Source: Solobacterium sp. (GTDB lineage: Bacteria > Bacillota_I > Bacilli_A > Erysipelotrichales > Erysipelotrichaceae). Taken from it: a DNA stretch of 64,000 nucleotides. Location: contig JAFUGM010000013.1 of the NCBI GenBank assembly GCA_017469355.1, forward strand, positions 1 to 64,000, read 5' to 3'. The notes beneath the pieces are model-generated. The model did no database searches and was not told the DNA's origin. It worked only from the letters and a program-made list of their open reading frames with translations. Made by a program: the position numbers and the translations under genes. This document shows positions 26,610-37,326 of the stretch, one piece after another (the stretch's first letter is position 1; each line of letters begins with the position of its first letter).

Positions 26610-27477
26610 GTTTTTTCTCCACCAGCTGATTCAGTTCTTCTTCTGAAAACCGGTATGCCTTACGGCAGTAATGGCATACAATTTCCGCCCCATGATCTTC
26701 TTGAATCATGTCCACAAGATCCTGCTCTCGAAGTCCTGATAAGGCATCCGCAAAGTGTTCCTTAGAGCAGTCACAATGCCAGCGGAGCGGTTTGTGGTCA
26801 AGAATGCGGGCATCAGGAAATAATTCCCGGATCAGATCTTCCACCGGGCGTTCTTCCCTCATGTATTCACTCATAGGTTTCATATGGGCAGCGATGAATT
26901 CCACCTTGGAAATCACTTCTTCCTGAGCAAACGGGAGCAATTGTATCAACATTCCTCCGGCAGAAATCACCCGTGTATCTTCCCCTACCAGAACACCGAC
27001 GGATACAACACTTGGAATCTGCTCACTTTCCGCAAAATAACGGGCAAAGTCCTCTCCGATTTCTCCAGAGGTAAGCAACACCGTTCCGGTAAAGGGCTCC
27101 TTCAGCCCCATATCCCGGGATACCTGCAGGGTTCCCTCATGGCCAACCACACGGCCAACATCCAGATGACCATCCGCTCTTGAGGCATAAAGGTCCATGC
27201 GATCTGCACATCCGCGGACATTTCCCCTGCCATCCGCTTCTGTTCGAAGTATTCCCATCGGTCCTCCGCCGTTGATCCGCACACGGACATGTTCGGAAGG
27301 CTCTTTGAGATCACTGGAAATCAATCCTGTGACCGTGAGGGTTCTCCCAAGTGCTGCCGTACAGGTTGGCGCAGCAGAATGCGCCTCCCGTGCCGCGTTC
27401 ACCATATCCGTAGATCTGGCCGCATGAATACGCACCTGTTCTCCCAGGGCACTGGCTATAACAATTTCATCATTCAT
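26590..27477 (-). CDS. hslO: Redox-regulated chaperone Hsp33
   Basis: 295-residue holdase activated by oxidation. The C-terminal redox switch is CDC (WHCDCSKEHF) and CHYC (IVCHYCRKAY), the expected four zinc-binding cysteines. The N-terminal domain contains GRTLTVTGLISSDLK and a glycine-rich RINGGGPMG segment. I chose the ATG at 27477, with AGGAG eight bases upstream. The pairing with dusB is common in Firmicutes. Confidence 0.95.
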   Translation of the reverse strand: MNDEIVIASALGEQVRIHAARSTDMVNAAREAHSAAPTCTAALGRTLTVTGLISSDLKEPSEHVRVRINGGGPMGILRTEADGRGNVRGCADRMDLYASRADGHLDVGRVVGHEGTLQVSRDMGLKEPFTGTVLLTSGEIGEDFARYFAESEQIPSVVSVGVLVGEDTRVISAGGMLIQLLPFAQEEVISKVEFIAAHMKPMSEYMREERPVEDLIRELFPDARILDHKPLRWHCDCSKEHFADALSGLREQDLVDMIQEDHGAEIVCHYCRKAYRFSEEELNQLVEKKRANRNR

Positions 27478-27478
27478 T

Positions 27479-29203
27479 TCAATAACTCCTGTAACAACGG
27501 TCATTCAGCCTGCGAAGCTTTCTCAGATCGACCTTAAGAATTCGCCGATCTGCACTGAACAGTCCGTTGCATTCATCTTCCACATCAGAGAGCTGTGTAT
27601 ATACCGCCCCGCTTAATCCTCTAGGAATGTTTTCCAGCACATCCCGTTTAAACGCATGAAGCACCGCATCATTCCACTTCGCCTTATCGTTGAACGGACG
27701 ATAACCGTAAACCTTATCTGGCTCACTGTGTCCCTGTTCCAGATAGGTATAACCACCAAATTCACTGAGTAACAGAATGCGGTCATCACGCGAAGGAACA
27801 CGGAAGGCACGGAAATAACAATGTCGGCTGTTAAAATCACCGCCGCCGTTATCCTGCCAACCGCTGGCACTGTCCACAAGACGGGTTGAATCATAGTAAC
27901 GGATAAACTTGGTTACCTCTGAACTGTCAAACTGACCCCATCCTTCATTGAACGGAACCCAAGCAAAAATGCATGGTTCGTTATAAAGCATATCGAGGAT
28001 CGCTTCCAGTTCTTCAAAATAGGCATCTCTGCTTTCCGCATCCTCCCGGCCAAACTTCTCATACTTATGATCATCAAACTTCCGGAACCCAATCGTTGGA
28101 AGAATCAGATTACGCATCTTATCATAGGTTCCTCCGCCGCAGGGAATATCCTGCATCACCAGAATTCCCATCAGGTCACAGAGGTAATACCATCTGCGAT
28201 TTTCTACCTTCATATGCTTTCTCAGCATATTAAAGCCCATTTCCTTTACCTTCTGCAGTTCATACCGCATCGCTTCTTCACTTGGGTAGGTTAATAGGCC
28301 ATCCGTGGTATATCCCTGATCAAGAAGGCCACTCAGAAACAATGGTTCTCCATTCAGGGTAAAGCGAAGATATCCTTTTGCGTCCCTGGCAGAGCCAAAC
28401 TTCCGCATGGCGAAATAACTCTTAACGGTTTCCTCTTCGGTCTGAAGATAAAGCGTATAAAGGAATGGATCCTCTGGGGTCCAGGCATGGATTGTATCAA
28501 GATTGATGGTATAGTCTTCTTTATTTGTGATACCGCGATGTACAAGATCTTCCCCGGAAAAGACGGTCACCACAACCTGTGTATAGGTTCCAGACATACG
28601 AAGGAATACCCGCTGATTATCAAAATCCGGAGTGATTTTCAGATCGTTCACCGCATGAAGCGGAAGATCTTCCAGCCATACCGTCTGCCAGATGCCGGAA
28701 GAAGGCGTATAAAACATTCCCCCATGTTGAAGCTTCTGCTTTCCATAGGCATAGCGCCCAGTATCTGTAGGATCGCTGATCTTCACCAGCAGTTCGTTAT
28801 AACCCCGCAGCAGCGTTGTGACATCCAGTGAGAATGGAGTATACCCACCATGGTGAGAACCAGCCTCAATTCCATTGAGATACACCGTACAGCTTTGATC
28901 TACTGCCTCAAAATTCAAATGAACAACCGCATCTTTAGGCGTATAGGAAAACTGCCTTCGCATCCAGAGAATCTGATCCGGAGAGAGGTTATCCTCACTT
29001 CCGCTGAGCTTGGATCCAAGTGCGAATGGCACATGTATTTTCTTCCATCCTTTTCTGAGATCCGGCTCACTTCCATCGGTAATCTGATATTCCCAGATTC
29101 CATTCAGCGATGTGAAACTCCCTCGCTGCAGCTGCATGCGGGGATATTCATTTAACGGATCAAGAAGATTAACAGTTTCTCCCCAGGGGCTAAGCAGCGT
29201 CAT
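27479..29203 (-). CDS. Glycoside hydrolase family 2 enzyme (beta-galactosidase/glucuronidase type)
   Basis: 574 residues: a jelly-roll sugar-binding domain (WMRRQFSY ... YLNGIEAG), an Ig-like middle domain and a TIM barrel. The acid/base Glu is in PFNEGWGQFD and the nucleophile Glu in LSEFGGYTY. It lacks a signal peptide, so it acts on imported oligosaccharides in the cytoplasm. Sugar specificity cannot be read from sequence. ATG 29203 has AGGAG upstream and overlaps the preceding membrane-protein gene by 14 bp; a frame to 29236 lacks a ribosome site. Confidence 0.9.
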   Translation of the reverse strand: MTLLSPWGETVNLLDPLNEYPRMQLQRGSFTSLNGIWEYQITDGSEPDLRKGWKKIHVPFALGSKLSGSEDNLSPDQILWMRRQFSYTPKDAVVHLNFEAVDQSCTVYLNGIEAGSHHGGYTPFSLDVTTLLRGYNELLVKISDPTDTGRYAYGKQKLQHGGMFYTPSSGIWQTVWLEDLPLHAVNDLKITPDFDNQRVFLRMSGTYTQVVVTVFSGEDLVHRGITNKEDYTINLDTIHAWTPEDPFLYTLYLQTEEETVKSYFAMRKFGSARDAKGYLRFTLNGEPLFLSGLLDQGYTTDGLLTYPSEEAMRYELQKVKEMGFNMLRKHMKVENRRWYYLCDLMGILVMQDIPCGGGTYDKMRNLILPTIGFRKFDDHKYEKFGREDAESRDAYFEELEAILDMLYNEPCIFAWVPFNEGWGQFDSSEVTKFIRYYDSTRLVDSASGWQDNGGGDFNSRHCYFRAFRVPSRDDRILLLSEFGGYTYLEQGHSEPDKVYGYRPFNDKAKWNDAVLHAFKRDVLENIPRGLSGAVYTQLSDVEDECNGLFSADRRILKVDLRKLRRLNDRCYRSY

Positions 29204-29597
29204 CGGTTCTCCTATCGTTCCAATATATAATGCCATGACGAATCACGGTGACCGCAAGCGCGGGCAGATGAATCAGGATGGCAGTTTTTCCCATTACAGT
29301 AAAGGTGTATTCATTCTCTGCGACCATTGCCGGAAGAATCAGGTTCATACTTCCACTGAACACAATCATTAAGATCTCCATGGGCGCAACGGAAAACCCA
29401 TGTGTCTTCAGGATATCAAAACACCATGGAATTGCACATGATAGAGCAATAAAAGGCACATACATGACTGCCGGAAATTTCGGTCCGACACGAAGCTGCG
29501 CAATCATCATGACTACACCCATCCCTGCTCCTCCAAGAAAGGAGATTACACAACTCATGAATATTCCTGGTGTTTCTTCCTCAATGTTGTTTCGCAT
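29190..29597 (-). CDS. Small polytopic membrane protein
   Basis: 135 residues with four predicted helices (about 13-34, 43-60, 72-92, 100-120). No recognised family. It precedes the GH2 gene with a 14 bp overlap and may assist it. There is no strong ribosome site; TAAAAT lies about 11 nt before the ATG, so its leader is very short. Confidence 0.6.
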   Translation of the reverse strand: MRNNIEEETPGIFMSCVISFLGGAGMGVVMMIAQLRVGPKFPAVMYVPFIALSCAIPWCFDILKTHGFSVAPMEILMIVFSGSMNLILPAMVAENEYTFTVMGKTAILIHLPALAVTVIRHGIIYWNDRRTDDAA

Positions 29598-29778
29598 AAG
29601 ATGAACTCATTTTACCATGAGCCCTCTTTCCCATACATGTGGAGTTATCTCCCCGAGAAAAGAGGAAGTGTACAGGAAAAGAATGAAAAACAATATGGGC
29701 AAGCCTAAGATTTTTCTTCACCCCTGTCTACCCTCAGGATAGTTTGGCAATAACTTTGACTTCAGGTCTCCATTATCA

Positions 29779-29870
29779 GAGATAACAACGGATTATCCTC
29801 CATATTTTGTTGTTATCTCGCTTTTTTATTGAGATAACAACGACTTAACAGTTATTTTTTGTTGTTATCT
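29779..29870. promoter_or_regulatory. Two inverted-repeat modules upstream of ATPase 2 (putative operators)
   Basis: GAGATAACAAC (29779-29789) faces GTTGTTATCTC (29809-29819) across 19 bp. The same pair recurs at 29831-29841 and 29861-29870, again with 19 bp between, giving a 52 bp period. The last arm abuts a likely -10 TATTAT (29875-29880). The rest of the gap from 29598 shows no gene or other feature. Confidence 0.75.
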
Positions 29871-29910
29871 GTGATATTATGCTTATGAAGAGAAAGGACG
29901 AGTTGGTAAT

Positions 29911-31350
29911 ATGTTAAATGATGTATTAGTTGGCAGAAACGAAGAAATCCAACGTTTAAACCAATGCATGAATGAGGAGCGATCCCAACTTGTTGTTGTA
30001 TATGGCCGTAGAAGGGTCGGCAAAACATATTTGATAAACAAGTATTTTAATGGATGCTTCGATTTTAAATTGACCGGAATTTATAATGCTCGAAAAGAAG
30101 TTCAGCTTCAGAATTTCGTAACCGAATTAAATCGCCAGGGAAATACAACTCTTGACTGTCCGAAATCCTGGGCTGAAGCTTTTTCTCATTTAAGGACTTA
30201 TATTGAAGAATTACCCGAAGATGAGAAACATGTCATATTTTTTGACGAAATGCCTTGGTTAGATACTGCAAAATCCGAGTTCCTCCCCTCGTTTGAGTTC
30301 TTCTGGAACGATTATGGATGCACGGTAAAGAATCTGGTATGCATAGTCTGCGGTTCTGCTACAGCATGGATGGAGAAAAAAATAGCGCAGAATAAAGGAG
30401 GCCTATTCAACAGACAAACCTGTAGCCTGTTTTTAAAGCCATTCACCTTAAAGGAAACAGAAGAATACCTTGTTTCCAGAGGAATTGTATGGTCCCATTA
30501 CGATATCAGTGAATGTTATATGATTCTAGGAGGCATTCCTTTTTATCAAAGTCTGCTGAGATCAGATCTATCACTAAGCGGAAATATTGATAATCTGTTT
30601 TTCCGTAAACGCGCAGAATTATGGGATGAATTCGACCATCTTTATCAAACTTTATTCAACAATAGTGAACTTTACATAAAAACAGTAGAAGCGTTGAGTT
30701 CAAAACGAGGCGGATTAACAAGAAAAGAAATTTCCGAAAAGACAGGAATTTATAATAACAGCAGTCTTACTGAAGTTTTAGATGGCTTGGCAGTATGTGA
30801 TTTTATTCGAAAAGAAGCATTTTATGGAAATCACAAGAGAGAATTAAGATATCAGCTATCAGATTACTACACAGCTTTCTACTTTCATTTCCTGAAAGAT
30901 AAGCATGGGCGAGATGAGCATTTCTGGAGTCATTCCTACGATAATCCAGCTCGCCGTGCATGGACTGGACTGACATTTGAACTTTTATGCAAGGATCATA
31001 TTCGTCAGATCAAGCAAAAACTTGGAATTAGTGGTGTACTATCCGAAGAATACACATGGTCTATACCATCCACAAGTGACAACGGTATCAATAAGGGAGC
31101 ACAGATTGATCTTCTAATCGATCGTCGCGATCATGTTATAAATCTTTGTGAAATTAAGTTTGTATCTAATCTATTTGAAATCGACAAATCATATAACGAA
31201 GTACTTCGCAATAAAATCGAAGCGTTTAGCAGAATATCAAAAGCAAAAAAGTCATTGCAGTTGACTATCATCTCCCCGTATGGAGTCAAGGATGGAAAAT
31301 ACAGCAATATAGTCACCAACCAGGTATTGTTAGATGACTTGTTTCTCTAA
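29911..31350 (+). CDS. Solitary DUF234-type P-loop ATPase with PD-(D/E)xK-like C-terminus (ATPase 2)
   Basis: 479 residues. Walker A is VVYGRRRVGKTYL, Walker B HVIFFDEMPWLD, and a sensor-like CGSATAWM follows. A winged helix lies around 265-310 (GLTRKEISEKTGIYNNSSL). The C-terminal domain has AQIDLLIDRRD ... INLCEIKF, the D...E-x-K core of a nuclease-like fold. This arrangement matches the archaeal-type PH/MJ ATPases related to STAND proteins. The gene stands alone, is richer in AT than its neighbours, and follows a unique inverted-repeat cluster. AAAGGA precedes the ATG by 11 nt. Function unknown; transfer is likely. Confidence 0.88.
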   Translation: MLNDVLVGRNEEIQRLNQCMNEERSQLVVVYGRRRVGKTYLINKYFNGCFDFKLTGIYNARKEVQLQNFVTELNRQGNTTLDCPKSWAEAFSHLRTYIEELPEDEKHVIFFDEMPWLDTAKSEFLPSFEFFWNDYGCTVKNLVCIVCGSATAWMEKKIAQNKGGLFNRQTCSLFLKPFTLKETEEYLVSRGIVWSHYDISECYMILGGIPFYQSLLRSDLSLSGNIDNLFFRKRAELWDEFDHLYQTLFNNSELYIKTVEALSSKRGGLTRKEISEKTGIYNNSSLTEVLDGLAVCDFIRKEAFYGNHKRELRYQLSDYYTAFYFHFLKDKHGRDEHFWSHSYDNPARRAWTGLTFELLCKDHIRQIKQKLGISGVLSEEYTWSIPSTSDNGINKGAQIDLLIDRRDHVINLCEIKFVSNLFEIDKSYNEVLRNKIEAFSRISKAKKSLQLTIISPYGVKDGKYSNIVTNQVLLDDLFL

Positions 31351-31417
31351 CACGTGGACAGGAAGTATATTGTAAATACAGCCATGCCAATCCGATCCTT
31401 CTTATCTTGACAAGTAA

Positions 31418-31439
31418 AAGAGACCCTTTCAGGCCTCTT
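31418..31439 (-). terminator. Rho-independent terminator of the ftsH operon
   Basis: AAGAGGCC/GGGTCTCTT-type stem including the last ftsH codons and stop, then TTTTAC on the minus strand. Confidence 0.6.
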
Positions 31440-33318
31440 CACTATAATCTTCCGGGAACAGTGTTTCAGGAACTTCAGGTTTGGTCACTGTATCCTCTGC
31501 CGGAGTTCCGTGGATGATCTCATTGATCTGTTCGGAGGTAAGTGTTTCATATTCAATCAACGCCTCCGCAATACGAATCAGATCTTCACGGTGCTCCTCG
31601 ATAATCTCTCTGGCTTTCGCATGGCAGCCATTCACAATCTTACGAACTTCTTCGTCAATTTCGAATGCCACCTGGCCACTGACATTATTCGGGCTGTTGT
31701 AATCACGGCCAAGGAATACATTTTCTGAACCACTGTTGTATTTAATCGGTCCTAGATCACTCATACCGTAGAGCGTAACCATATCTTTCGCAAGATTGGT
31801 TGCCCGTTCGATATCATTGGATGCGCCGGTTGTAACATCATCGAAGAACATTTCTTCTGCGGTGCGTCCTCCCATATAGGAAGTGATCGTCGCAAGCAGA
31901 TCATTCTTCGTATTCATCATCTTTTCTTCCTTCGGAGTCATCAGGTTATATCCGCCTGCCTGACCACGGGGAATGATGGTTACTTTCTGTACCACCTGAG
32001 CGTTATCAAGGAAGAGACCGATTACCGCATGGCCTGCCTCATGATAAGCCACCAGTTTCTTGGTTTTTTCATCATAGGTGCGGCTCTTCTTGGCCGGTCC
32101 CATCATGACACGGTCGATCGCTTCATCAATCTGTGCCATTCCAATGACATCAACTCTGTCACGAACCGCAAGGATTGCGGCTTCATTCAATACGTTTTCA
32201 AGATCTGCACCAGAGAATCCCGGTGTCCGTTTCGCGAGCGCATCAAGATCGATATCATCCGCGAACTGCTTGTTTCTGGCATGTACCGCAAGAATCGCAC
32301 CACGGCCTTTCCGATCAGGAAGACCGACGGTAATCTGACGATCGAAACGCCCTGCCCGCAATAACGCCGGGTCAAGAACGTCAGGACGGTTCGTGCCGGC
32401 AATCACAACGATTCCGCTGTTATCCTGCATACCATCCATTTCTACAAGCAGCTGGTTCAATGTCTGTTCACGCTCATCGTGACCACCGCCGAAACCAGCA
32501 CCACGCTGTCTTCCTACCGCATCAATTTCATCAATGAAGATAATGCAGGGAGCGGTCTGCTGTGCCTGGTGGAACATGTCACGAACACGGCTGGCACCGA
32601 CACCGACAAACATTTCCACAAAGTCCGAACCGGAGATGGAATAGAACGGAACATCCGCTTCCCCTGCGACCGCTTTGGCAAGCAGCGTTTTACCGGTTCC
32701 CGGAGGACCCGCAAGCAGAATACCCTTGGGGATCCGGGCGCCCATCTTCTTGAACTTTGCCGGATATTTCAGATAGTCGATAATCTCGGCCATCTCTTCC
32801 TTTTCTTCTTCGCATCCTGCGACATCATCGAAATGTACTTTCGACTTATTTTCCAGACGTGCTCTCGATTTTCCAAAGTCAAACGCCTTGGCATTAGCCG
32901 AACCGACACCATTCATCCGGTTCATCATCCAGATGCCCATACCGACAACCACAAGTAACGGAATCATGGAATACAGCAGTTCCATGAACGCATTGCTTGC
33001 CTCGGCATCCACGATCGTCAGCTTGGAATGATCCAGCTTGTCGATAACCTTTTCCACCGATCCATCTGACGCAGGAATCGTTGAGGAGAAGCTTACATTT
33101 TTACCATCTGACTCATAGGTTCCCTTCACGGTAACGATGTTGGAACCGATGGACATGGATGACTCTGTAACATTCTCTTCCTTCAGCACATCCATCAGCT
33201 GATCATAGGTCAGGGATTCAGATGGTGCGGACTGATTGAGCGAGAACAGTGAGATCACTGCGACCAGCACAACCAGGTATGGCAGAAAGTTCAGATAACT
33301 TTTCTTGTTATTTTGCAT
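31429..33318 (-). CDS. ftsH: ATP-dependent zinc metalloprotease FtsH
   Basis: 629-residue membrane AAA protease for quality control. Two transmembrane helices (about 9-26 and 113-131) flank an extracytoplasmic domain. The AAA module has [13 protein letters not shown], Walker [12 protein letters not shown] and the second region of homology [17 protein letters not shown]. The protease has zinc motif HEAGH. It follows hpt and tilS in the widespread tilS-hpt-ftsH order, with about 30 bp after hpt. Confidence 0.97.
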   Translation of the reverse strand: MQNNKKSYLNFLPYLVVLVAVISLFSLNQSAPSESLTYDQLMDVLKEENVTESSMSIGSNIVTVKGTYESDGKNVSFSSTIPASDGSVEKVIDKLDHSKLTIVDAEASNAFMELLYSMIPLLVVVGMGIWMMNRMNGVGSANAKAFDFGKSRARLENKSKVHFDDVAGCEEEKEEMAEIIDYLKYPAKFKKMGARIPKGILLAGPPGTGKTLLAKAVAGEADVPFYSISGSDFVEMFVGVGASRVRDMFHQAQQTAPCIIFIDEIDAVGRQRGAGFGGGHDEREQTLNQLLVEMDGMQDNSGIVVIAGTNRPDVLDPALLRAGRFDRQITVGLPDRKGRGAILAVHARNKQFADDIDLDALAKRTPGFSGADLENVLNEAAILAVRDRVDVIGMAQIDEAIDRVMMGPAKKSRTYDEKTKKLVAYHEAGHAVIGLFLDNAQVVQKVTIIPRGQAGGYNLMTPKEEKMMNTKNDLLATITSYMGGRTAEEMFFDDVTTGASNDIERATNLAKDMVTLYGMSDLGPIKYNSGSENVFLGRDYNSPNNVSGQVAFEIDEEVRKIVNGCHAKAREIIEEHREDLIRIAEALIEYETLTSEQINEIIHGTPAEDTVTKPEVPETLFPEDYSEEA

Positions 33319-33347
33319 TACTTGTCACTCCAACAATCTCTAGAAGA

Positions 33348-33890
33348 TCAGTACTGATCATCATTCAGAATTCCTACATACGGGAGTCCGCGGTAGTGCT
33401 GGTTGAAATCCAGTCCATACCCGACCACGAAGTAGTCTTCAATATCGAAGCCGTTATAATCCGGCTCAATACGCATCACACGACGGGACGGCTTGTTCAG
33501 AAGGGAAACAATCTTTACATCCGCTGCTTCCCGTTTTTTGAACAGGTCCACAACTGCAGTCAGAGTTCTCCCGGTATCCACAATGTCTTCCACGATAAGA
33601 ATGTGTTTACCGACAACGGAGGTATCGAGATCTTTGAGAATCTTGATGTCACCGGTGCTCTTGGTTCCCTCATAGCTTGTCACATCCATGAAGTCATACT
33701 GCAGATCAAGGTCAATATACTTGATCAGTTCGGAAAGAAACGGAACCGAACCGCGCAGAAGCCCGATCACAAGAGGTGTGACACCGGCTTCACCATAATC
33801 TCGGGTAATCTCTTCTCCAAGTTCCTTACAGCGGTTACGGATTTGTTCTTCACTGATTAATACCTCTTTGATATTCTCTCTGATCGACAT
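33348..33890 (-). CDS. hpt: Hypoxanthine phosphoribosyltransferase
   Basis: 180-residue purine salvage enzyme making IMP/GMP from the base and PRPP. The PRPP-binding loop is ILIVEDIVDTGRTLTAV, with the flexible-loop SYEGTKSTGD and C-terminal FVVGYGLDFNQHYRGLPYVG, all diagnostic. It sits between tilS and ftsH, 13 bp after tilS. Confidence 0.97.
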   Translation of the reverse strand: MSIRENIKEVLISEEQIRNRCKELGEEITRDYGEAGVTPLVIGLLRGSVPFLSELIKYIDLDLQYDFMDVTSYEGTKSTGDIKILKDLDTSVVGKHILIVEDIVDTGRTLTAVVDLFKKREAADVKIVSLLNKPSRRVMRIEPDYNGFDIEDYFVVGYGLDFNQHYRGLPYVGILNDDQY

Positions 33891-33903
33891 AACGCCTCCC
33901 TTT

Positions 33904-35130
33904 TCAGCAATGGACTAATTGTATCACAGAAACATTCGGGCACACAGAGTAATGACTGGTGTCACAACCCAGTCCCGGCACCAGAATCACCTCTCCCCGA
34001 CAATCACAGACAACCGGCCAGAACCCCCGGGCATAAAGAGGAATCCTGCGGTCGATAAAGAACCGGTGCACCGCCTTCATCCCAAACCGCATGCGAATCG
34101 CATCCCCCGCCTGGACACTGCGAACCGTTATGGGAAAATCTTCCTCAGTCACACTCAGCGCATAGATGCCGGGAGTCCCATCTTCCACACGAAAGTATGG
34201 TGACTTCAGCTGTCGTAATTCTTCCAGTGTATTCACCTGATAAGAGTAAGGTTTCGCCGGTTCACATAATGCGAGCTTCCCCTTCTGAAGGGTCAGTACA
34301 TACGGTTTACATGGAGTAACAAAGTCCTTCCTTGTAGTAATAACGTGATCCAGTTCCTTCAATCCGTTTCGGGAGTAACGCAATCCCTTTTCTTCCAGCA
34401 GTTCCACAAGTGCTTCGAGACGATCTTCTTCCTCCAGCGAACAATACAGTTCCCGTGTCATTCGTCCCTGTTTCCAATATGCGTCGATGCGGCATCTGCG
34501 CTCACTCAGTTGAGCATTTTTTAACCGGATCTCGGATACCAGCAGTTCACGCTCCGTACTACTCATTCCTTCCACCATGTCCATTCGGATCCGATTTCTG
34601 GTATAGGAGCGATCCTGATTGGTAGAATCAGTGAAATAGGTAATCCCTCTATCCTCACAATAGTTTCGCAATTCTTCCCGGGTCTTTCCAAGTAATGGAC
34701 GAACGACTCTGATCCCATTGATACGGCGTTCTTCCTTCAAACCATAAAACTCGGGAATAATTCCTTTTTCTTCCTGCATGAGATACGTTTCCAGCAGATC
34801 ATCCTGCTGATGGGCAATCAATACACCTTCGAGATTGTTCGCAGTTACCAGATGCGCAAAAAAGTCATACCGCCAATTTCTGGCCGCTGCCTCGAAGTTT
34901 CCTTCATATTCAAATGGTTCCGATCGTACATAACATTCTATGTGGTAAGACGCGCAGAATGCCCGTACATAGGCTTCTTCTTCGTCCGCCTCTAAACGGT
35001 GATGATAATTTACATGAGCCGCAGAAACCTTGATTCCTTCTTCCAGACACATCGATAGCAGCGCCATGGAATCCTGGCCTCCCGATACTCCTACGAGCCA
35101 TGTTCCGTGTTTCAGATCCATATGAATCAT
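33904..35130 (-). CDS. tilS: tRNA(Ile)-lysidine synthase
   Basis: 408-residue N-type ATP pyrophosphatase that converts C34 of tRNA-Ile2 to lysidine so it reads AUA. The PP-loop is VGVSGGQDSMALL at the N-terminus, followed by AHVNYHHRLEADEEE and VLIAHQQDDLLETYLMQ. The C-terminal tRNA-binding domain ends in MKAVHRFFIDRRIPLYAR. The ATG at 35130 overlaps the stop of the upstream gene by one base; ATG 35121 is an alternative. Confidence 0.95.
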   Translation of the reverse strand: MIHMDLKHGTWLVGVSGGQDSMALLSMCLEEGIKVSAAHVNYHHRLEADEEEAYVRAFCASYHIECYVRSEPFEYEGNFEAAARNWRYDFFAHLVTANNLEGVLIAHQQDDLLETYLMQEEKGIIPEFYGLKEERRINGIRVVRPLLGKTREELRNYCEDRGITYFTDSTNQDRSYTRNRIRMDMVEGMSSTERELLVSEIRLKNAQLSERRCRIDAYWKQGRMTRELYCSLEEEDRLEALVELLEEKGLRYSRNGLKELDHVITTRKDFVTPCKPYVLTLQKGKLALCEPAKPYSYQVNTLEELRQLKSPYFRVEDGTPGIYALSVTEEDFPITVRSVQAGDAIRMRFGMKAVHRFFIDRRIPLYARGFWPVVCDCRGEVILVPGLGCDTSHYSVCPNVSVIQLVHC

Positions 35131-35702
35131 TATATGCCCGCCTTTGTGCCATGGTCATGTATCAACAGATCAATGACCCGTTTCTGAATTTCCTGAAACA
35201 GGCCGGATTCCGGATCGATTCGCGAGCGTATTTTCAGAATCCGGGCAGTATTGATAAACCGCAGGTCATTCAGAAACAGGGTGGATGGTTTATCCAGCCC
35301 CTCCGGCTGACCGATCCGCATCAGATGAGAATACTTCTCTTCCGAGCGGATGAAAGCTTCCTTGTTTGATGTCATGGGGATAACCAGCGCCTTCTTATTA
35401 CATAACGCCATTACCAGACCAAAATGCTGGTAGCCCATTTCCTCTAAGAATGACTGGCCAAAGTCCATCCAACAGATATCACCCCGATGGACATAAATCC
35501 CAACCTCCTCTCCAGAATGACACTTTCCTCTTAGAACCCACATAGCTTCTGAGCGCATATTAGGCTGCAGGTAATTGGGAAGAAACTGACCGTAGACTGT
35601 TCGGCGGCTTTCCACATAGTCACTCCATCCCGCAGGGACTTCATAACAGTCCGGTATTCTTCTGTTTTCAAGCAATGCATTCGAAATCTGATCATAGTTC
35701 AT
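35130..35702 (-). CDS. PemK/MazF-like domain protein of unknown function
   Basis: 190 residues. The core GDICWMDFGQ, HFGLVMALCNKKALVIPMTS resembles the strand order and GDI-W-DFG signature of the PemK/MazF fold. The N-terminal 70 residues and the extra C-terminal helix are not typical of toxins. No antitoxin gene is adjacent; instead it is one base from tilS. It may be a housekeeping RNA-binding relative. Family assignment is tentative. Confidence 0.6.
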   Translation of the reverse strand: MNYDQISNALLENRRIPDCYEVPAGWSDYVESRRTVYGQFLPNYLQPNMRSEAMWVLRGKCHSGEEVGIYVHRGDICWMDFGQSFLEEMGYQHFGLVMALCNKKALVIPMTSNKEAFIRSEEKYSHLMRIGQPEGLDKPSTLFLNDLRFINTARILKIRSRIDPESGLFQEIQKRVIDLLIHDHGTKAGI

Positions 35703-35786
35703 GTTTTATGAACCTCCTTCATATTCCTTATTGCCCGCAAAATTGAAATCCCCCGCGCTTCCTGTGAAATTCATGAGTTTCATAAG

Positions 35787-35818
35787 AAAAGACCCATATC
35801 ACAATGAATATGGATCTC
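35787..35818 (-). terminator. Rho-independent terminator of the beta-glucoside operon
   Basis: AGATCCATAT/ATATGGGTCT imperfect stem then TTTTC on the minus strand, just after the bglA stop. Confidence 0.65.
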
Positions 35819-35833
35819 ATAGTTTCTGTACTT

Positions 35834-37273
<1,440 letters not shown>

Positions 37274-37326
37274 TTACTCCTTTTTCAGAATGATGCAGGC
37301 ATAAGCCTGCATCATTGTTCATTACA

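Noticed and set aside
29779-29870. CRISPR-like array
   Set aside because: The repeats are 11 bp, alternate in orientation and occur only four times; no cas genes are nearby. They fit operators better.
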